DNA of 64,000 nt from Atrichornis clamosus. Lineage: Eukaryota > Chordata > Aves > Passeriformes > Menuridae. The number at the start of each line of letters is the position of its first letter. The first letter of the stretch is position 1. Of the stretch, positions 57,901 to 64,000 are shown in pieces. The DNA is taken from positions 1 through 64,000 of the forward strand of contig WBMZ01014195.1 of assembly GCA_013400975.1 (NCBI GenBank), given 5' to 3'. Below the pieces are notes generated by a model, which did no database searches, was not told the DNA's origin, and worked only from the letters and a program-made list of their open reading frames with translations. The position numbers and the translations under genes are program-made.

Positions 57901-60071
57901 TTTAATGGACTTAATAAAAAAGGAAATGTATTGGCCAAGTCCAGCCCATGTGGTTTTAATAACTCAACTTAATTAACATCTCCCAAACTGTCTTATTAAA
58001 ACTAAATTAAATCCTGCTTTGAGATGTTTAATAGATCACACAGACTTTGTGCAGAGACAACGGCAGCTGTGGGAGTGCCAGGAAAAGGAGCTGAGATTTC
58101 CCGTGCTCACCTTTGCAAGGGCCAGAGCTGCTCCATCCCCCATTCCCAGGCTGCAATCGAGGTCTCCTGCCGGGATAAATCAGTGTTAATTCACTGGGGC
58201 TGGAGACAGCCAGGGGGTAGAAATAGGGGATAGACTTCATAGTCTATCCTGGAAGACATAGAAAATCGGCAACACAGAAAATTACACAGAATGTAGAACC
58301 CTTTCCATGTTTTTTTTATCCATGTACCTAAACCACATTTTTATAAGGATGTTTTTGGATTTACTAAAAAAAAAAAAGAGGGTGCTCAGATTAAATAAGA
58401 ATTATCCTAAGAATGGCACTGTTTGCCATACCTGTTTCATAGGGGAGGAGTTTAGCTTTGGGGTTAGCTGGAAACACATCATTTTTGGGAGAGACACAGG
58501 AAAGAGCGAGAAAATACTGATTTATTTGGAAAATTTTTACTCCCAAAAAGGAAAGTGCTGCTCCATCGGCCTCTTTTGTGGAGGAGTGGGTGCCTTGTCC
58601 TGGTGCCTCATTCCCATCATTCTGTGCCTTTTTGCTTTACTTCCCCTTCCCCCTTTGCATCTTTTCTGCTTTCCGTGGAGTTTTGCTTTCCCCCTCTCCT
58701 CTCCAGCTTCCATGGATGCTCTTCCACCACAAAACATCCGGGCAACTCCTTCTGATCCTGCTTTTCCCACTGGGCCTCAGAACTGGAGCGCCAACGAGGG
58801 CGGCATCTGCTTTCCATCACACCTGCCAGGCCGGGCTTAGATCTCCTCTGGTTCGAGCCATGTCGGGGCACTAAACACATCCCCTGGGATTAAATCCATG
58901 TTCCAACACCGCTGGCTCGTGGCCCGGAGGGTTGGAGTTCAAAGGAGCTCCTTGGGAGCCCTGGGCAGGGATTGCGCAGCCCAAAGCTGCTGGCCAGGAC
59001 ACCCTGGACCTCTTGGATGGGTGGGCAGGGCTGGAATTTTTCCAGCTCCCTGGAGTTTTTCCTTGGCCACCGAGGGGGTGTCAAACACATGGAGGAGCTC
59101 TGGGACGGGGTTGGTGCAGGGCTCAGCCTCGGCTTTTGGCGATGGTTGGGGGCACCTGGAATGGTGGGAATGGCCGGCTCTGGGAGATAAAGTCAGCCTG
59201 GAAAACGTCTCCACTAAACACAGGAGACACAGCCCCAAACAGCAGATGCAGAGGCCATGGGACTTGGCAGGAGTCGTGCAAGTGGGCTCAAATCCCTTAA
59301 ATCCAGCTGGCCAGGAGGTCAGCGCTGGGAGGGGGTGGGAAGTCTGGCTGCTCGGTGGGTGTAGGAGCCTGCTCTCCCTGGAAAGTTTGGGATCCGTTGA
59401 TCTGTGAGCCCAAAAGGTGCCCCTGCCCATCAGAACCAACCCCGTGTGCCAGCCAGCAGCGTGGGGAGCAATGCCAGGATCGGTCAGGCACAGGACTCCA
59501 CTGCTCGGGCAGAAAAAGGATTTGAAACCAGATTAAAACCGCACTAATTAGTTAAAAAGCCATTGTTTCATCATTTGGTTGTAAAAGAGCAACTTTAAAC
59601 CAGCAGCTGGTCATTTTGCAATTCTGTTGACGGTGATTTTCCATCCTCATGTCCATTCCTGCTGACGTTGGTGGAGTTATATCACCTGGAAATCTTCTCC
59701 AAATGTGTGTGGAGCAGCATTGTTTACTGAAGGTTGTTAATCCTCCCTGTACAGCCCCTCTGCTGCAAATCTACACCGGAATCAGCAAAGGCATGTGCAA
59801 AAAATACCCAAAAAAGCCCTTTGTAAGCGGAAGGGAAGGAGATTTGAATCATCGAGTGCTGGAAAGCTTCTCTCGTTTATTTATTCCTGGGCCTGACGTC
59901 TCCGAGAAAAAACATAACCAACCACTTTCCAAACTCCGAGAGGGGTCTGAAAAGGTTAATCCTGGCGCAGTGTTACCATCAGCCGCTCTGGAAGCTGTTT
60001 CCCCATGGAAAATGCTCTCCCGGGCTGGGCCGAGGTGGCCCTGGGTGCTGTGCTGCAGGGGAGGAGGAGGA
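54986..60071. other. Long unique non-coding stretch (about 5 kb)
   Basis: No gene and no CR1 are recognisable. GGATGGGTTTTCCTTCCTA at about 56371 and a close variant near 56561 both follow ATCATTTATA. This is a dispersed direct repeat about 190 bp apart and may mark an old duplication. Frames of 177 codons (58307-58840 plus), 169 codons (58898-59407 plus) and 166 codons (58939-59439 minus) show no known domains and overlap across strands. Confidence 0.5.
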
Positions 60072-60159
60072 TTATCCCGGGGCTGCGTTTGCACCGCAGC
60101 TCCTCTTAATGGTGGCAGATAACGATCGCGTGATAATTGCTGGGAGCAGGGAAAGATAA
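60072..60159. promoter_or_regulatory. Cluster of four GATA-type motifs
   Basis: TTATC at 60072-60076 (GATAA on the minus strand), AGATAA at 60117-60122, TGATAA at 60131-60136 and AGATAA at 60154-60159 fall within 88 bp, with an intervening GATCGCG. Spaced GATA sites are a common enhancer pattern, but four such short words can also co-occur by chance. Confidence 0.3.
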
Positions 60160-60199
60160 ATATTCCTGGTTTCTGTGCCACCACTGTGCAGCTCCGGTC

Positions 60200-60295
60200 T
60201 TGGGGGGAAAACTCCTTTTTCCCTAAAAGCATTGGGGGAAAATTCCCTTTTCCTTAAAAAACGTTGGGGGGAAGCTCCCTTTTCCTTAAAAAGCA
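60200..60295. repeat. 32-bp tandem repeat, 3 copies
   Basis: Units start with TTGGGGGGAAAACTCC, TTGGGGGAAAATTCCC and TTGGGGGGAAGCTCCC, and all continue CTTTTCCTTAAAAA or a close variant. Starts are at 60200, 60232 and 60264. Spacing is exact; substitutions are few. Confidence 0.94.
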
Positions 60296-63200
60296 TTAAA
60301 ATGTGGCGGAAAACCATCGCTGGGCTTTTTCCTTGCACGACCCCTTCCAGAGGCAGCCCGTGACTTCTCCCAAGGAGGATTTTCAGGGGTTTTGTCCCCA
60401 TCAAAGGGCTGCAGTCTGTGGGGTGGCAGCTTTGCAAATGGTGGCATCTCCGCCGGGTTTGTCTGGTGATCCTGAGCGTTTGGGGTGGAAAAAGGAGGTG
60501 TTTTAAAGCCGGAGCTCGAGTTAAAAGGGACATTTTAAAATGTAGCTCTGTGTGGTTTAAAGTTGTTCTTTTCTTTCTTACTTCTTGGTATCAATAACCT
60601 GCTTCTCCCTTTCCTGGTAATTCAGATCAACAGCCCTTTGGCAAGGCCAAGTGTTGCCCTTCCAGCCTTCCAAGGAAGCTGGATGCCATAATTAAGGATA
60701 CAGAAATTTAGGCAGAAGAGGAAAACCCAAGACCATAGAAATTATTTTTCTCTCTCCTTTTGGACCCTTTTTCCCCTCTCTGCCACCTGTGCCTTTTTCA
60801 GCCGTTTCCTTTCCTCTCCTGTGGCTCTTGGTTGTGAGCATGGTTCAACTTTCCATTTTCAAATTAAACGTTTCCTTTAGGAGTCAAAAGTTTCAGAATT
60901 AAAAAATACTGGGAAAATGGCTCAGTAAAAGGTATAAATCACTGATTTAAGTGAAAATTAATTCTAAGAACCAAAGTTTTGGACAAAGTTACTGACCCAC
61001 CTCTGTGCAATGATGATATGGAATAATCTTCCTTGGGTTGGGGTGGGTTGGGCTTATATTTTGCTTTATTTTTAATTCCCAGAGCTGCTTTCCTTTACCC
61101 CAAAGACCCTTTCAGCAGTGTGAGCACCACGAAGTGCCCATGGAAGTGGGGTCCCCCCGTGGGGACTCCTGGAGCTTCTCCCTCTCCCCCACAGCCATGT
61201 GAAAACCTGAACTCCTCAGGAGAGACATCAAAGCTGGGGGGAGTCCTGGTGCTCCAAAGGCAGGCTCAGTTAGGGATTTCAGGATTTCAGGCAGTGGAAT
61301 GACTGCAGTGAATCTCCAGTTTGAACCAGAGAGGTTAATGGGGCCGTTCATAGCCGGGAGCAGGGATCAGACACGTGGGAAGGGGAGAGGAGGAGGAGGG
61401 ACCCAACGCTGCTTTTGATCCCTCTCCGTGTTCCCCCCAAAGCCACCATGTGCCCAGCACCTGAGAAATGCTATTTATAAACCTGGAGGGGGAAAAGGGA
61501 GCCCATAAATCTTCTGGGCTTCCTTTTCTCTACGGAGCAGGAGGAAAATTAAAACCAGGCGCTCAATTTCCCAGGGATGCTCCATCCTCCTGCCCGGGCC
61601 GGGAGGTGCCCGTAGGGACCTGATTGTCCTGACGTGGTGGTGCTGAGTAAGCCAGGAGGAAAAGTCCACACACTGGACAAGGGGGAAAAGAATTCCTGAC
61701 ATTTTGGGGTGGTTTCATGTACAAACCCCAAAGTTCCAGGGCCATGAACTTTGCTGCTGCTGAATTTGCATCCCCACAACTCCTTTGAGGACCACATTCC
61801 CTCATCTCACTGCCAAAGCCATTTCATTGGAAAGCAGAAAGCTGATCACTTTTGATAGGAAGCCAAACCCTCAATTTTACTGGGAAAAATCCGAAGAGTT
61901 CCCTACGGGCTCATGGAAGCTGCAGTGGAGATTCTCTGCTGTCTTATAAGGGGTTGAGCTTGTGCTGCAGCCCAGCATCTCCACTCTCAGGATAGATTTG
62001 GCTGCTGGACTCCAAATTCCTGGAGGAAAGGTGGATGCAATCAGGCTCAGCCATGCACTGAGCACGGGGTTATCCGGCAGGGAAAGCCGCTTTCTTGGGA
62101 TCAATGGATCAAAGGGCAGGGCCACCACATGTGACCCCCATGGGGTGAGGAGCACATCCCAGCACCAAAACTCCTTGTGGGGGCGTTGGGGCAGCACCCG
62201 GGGAACGGGAGGGAAGGATGCTCCCTGTCCCTGTTCCCGGGGTGAAAGGGGAGCTGCGCTGGGCAGAGCTGCTGACCCGAAAGGCCACAGGACAAGCGGG
62301 AGCAGATGTGAAACAGAAGCTCCCGGTGCTGTAGTGGCCAGCGGGGCCCTGCCCAGAGGAAATGACCCCCGGGAAAATGCATTGTCACCAAAGTTCTTGT
62401 GGAGAAGGTGGCTGAGTGATCAGGGAGAGCTGGAGTGATCAGGGAGAGCTGCCCAGGGGCAGCAGCTGCTAAAAATACCCGGAGGGAGAAAAACTGGCTC
62501 CTCCTGTCCCAACAAAGAGCAGTGCCACTGGGAATTTGCTGTGCTGTTTGCATGGCCATGGAAAAATAGTCCCCACTTTTGTTGGGTTTTTTTCCTGATT
62601 TTTCCATCCTTTCCACCGGTGCTGTTCAGTTCTGTGCCCTGAACTTAAAACACAGAGCATGGAGAACCCTTCTGCCAAAAAAAAAAAAACTTGGAGAAGT
62701 TATTTTTAATGTAATTTTTAAGTTGGGGAAACTGAGGCATGGAGCAGGGATGGATGTTGCCTTTCCCTTCATACCCTGGGAGCGAGGCAGGGAATTTTAT
62801 GTGAGTTTTCACACAATCCTGGCCAAAAGAAAAGCAGCTGCCCAGCTCCTCACGGACACATGGGATGCTCTCCACATGGAGCAATGCTGCCCCAATCACT
62901 TTGCATCCATTTTCTCTCTGCTGAAGGAAAAATAAATCAAACAGATTGAGTCAAAAAATCCCTCCTCAAAGCCCAAGTTCTCACGGCCAGCAGTGACCAG
63001 CCAGCAGTGAGGAGCCTCCCTGCAGTGCTTTCCTTGGAAAAACTTGGGATTTTTTATCCATACAGGATAATTAGGGGTAAAAAGGGGCTTATTTCAAAGG
63101 TATGATGACAGAGAGGCACCAGATTTCAGTGTGGTGAGAGGGAGGAGCCTGGCTGCACATCTGGGCATGGAACCTGTGAGAACCAGGAAATCAGAGGGAA

Positions 63201-64000
63201 TCCCAGGTTTGGGATGTGGATGGGCATAAAATTGAGAGAAGCAGCAAAATGAAAAGAGGACCAAAAAGATAAAATCTCCTCCACACCATTCAAGTGTTTC
63301 CTAAACCCCTGGGCTGGGTTGTGCATGCAGGACTGCAGCAGTAATTCAGGACATCAGAGTGGGATTGGAAGCGCTGGGAAAAGCAGTGTCTGAAGTTTCC
63401 AGGAATGTCCCACAGCACCTGCGCAATATTTTCTCTCACTGCCTTCCCCCTAATTGCATCCATCTGGGGAGGAGGATCTCTTTCAACGCTGCCCTGCGTG
63501 GGCAGCAGCCCTTGGGTTTTGCCCCGTTTTTCCTCTCAGATCTCAGATAAACACGGCCCCGTCCCTGGAGGGGATCTGGGATGCTGTGATAAGGCAAGCA
63601 CTCCGTGTTGTTCTTCCAGGGAAGCTTTAGGAATGAAGCGTTGGTTAAACAGCCCCATTTCAGCCTCTTTCTGTCACATTTTTGGGAAAGAGGAGGTGAT
63701 GATGAAAGCAAAAAGGAGGGGGCATCACTTTCTTTTTCCTCCTGGGAATACAGGCACTGTGTGCCTCAGTTTCCCTGTTTATATTCAGGACACGCTAAAA
63801 CTTCATTCCTGGATGAACTCAGCCAAAAACCCAATGTTTAAAAGAATATTTCCACATGCCAGCCCCACGTGTGGTCACTCCAGCAGGAATGTAAAGAGAA
63901 AGGGAAAATGCCCCCACTACACATGGAAAACTCTACTGGAGGGAAAACTCTTCCAGGAGGAGGGAGCAGGGGGTTGGGAGATGTTTGGAGTTCAGCATCC
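60296..64000. other. Unique non-coding stretch to the window end
   Basis: No gene and no CR1 are recognisable. A run of about twelve A lies at 62678-62690. TGGGGAAACTGAGGCATGGA at 62723-62742 resembles the reverse of a MIR core but is only 20 bp. Frames of 171 codons (62101-62616 minus) and 158 codons (61962-62438 plus) overlap on opposite strands and match nothing I know. Confidence 0.5.

Noticed and set aside
58362..58380. A-run as a possible poly(A) tail of a processed pseudogene
   Set aside because: The upstream sequence contains no recognisable coding remnant or polyadenylation signal.
58845..58875. tRNA-like T-arm string GGTTCGAGCC
   Set aside because: No matching acceptor stem, D-arm or anticodon arm upstream.

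Overview
This window looks like nuclear DNA from a bird, most likely a passerine. The evidence is at least fifteen pieces of the CR1 LINE, nearly all 5'-truncated and kept only at the 3' end. Several end in the short ATTCTG-type 8-bp tail repeat seen at bird CR1 ends. CR1 also occurs in other reptiles, so 'bird' is strongly supported and 'passerine' is inferred from the sequence style of the copies. There is no bacterial or organellar gene organisation: no Shine-Dalgarno-led operons, no rRNA and no tRNA that I can find. I found no protein-coding gene that I can support. The longest open frames lie in tandem repeats, in a purine tract, or across CR1 copies. The repeat-free ones (up to about 250 codons) show no family, domain or exon structure I recognise. 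The window is best read as intergenic or deep intronic.

Layout. 1-365: AT-rich low-complexity block. 366-10,713: mostly unique sequence with four plus-strand CR1 pieces, a possible ancient MIR relic near 3.85 kb and small tandem repeats. 10,714-11,510: a purine-rich GAAA-type tract of about 560 bp directly against a CpG-rich patch. 11.5-17.9 kb: unique sequence. 18,270-19,325: the dominant feature, a 24-bp minisatellite of about 44 copies. It is interrupted by a single N that marks an unresolved gap, and a perfect 11-bp inverted repeat follows 41 bp later. 19.4-24.3 kb: unique sequence, then a CR1 cluster in both orientations.

24.3-34.7 kb: mostly unique, with two more CR1 pieces. 34.78-36.2 kb: the best candidate regulatory locus. 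It has a homeodomain-type palindrome, a CpG-rich stretch, a TATA-like box and a 9-bp repeat. 38.2 kb and 42.4-42.6 kb: smaller CpG clusters, the first with a G-quadruplex motif. 44,117-44,720: a 57-bp minisatellite of about 11 copies. 45-55 kb: CR1 pieces in both orientations, a 79-bp duplication, and a CpG-rich patch at 51.85-52.09 kb with a TATAAATA box. 55-64 kb: unique, with a GATA-motif cluster and a 32-bp triplicate near 60.1-60.3 kb.

With no gene recognised, nothing can be said about gene cooperation. The interpretable content is repeat biology plus a handful of candidate cis-regulatory patches. Those rest on CpG density and motif grammar read by eye, not on conservation data.
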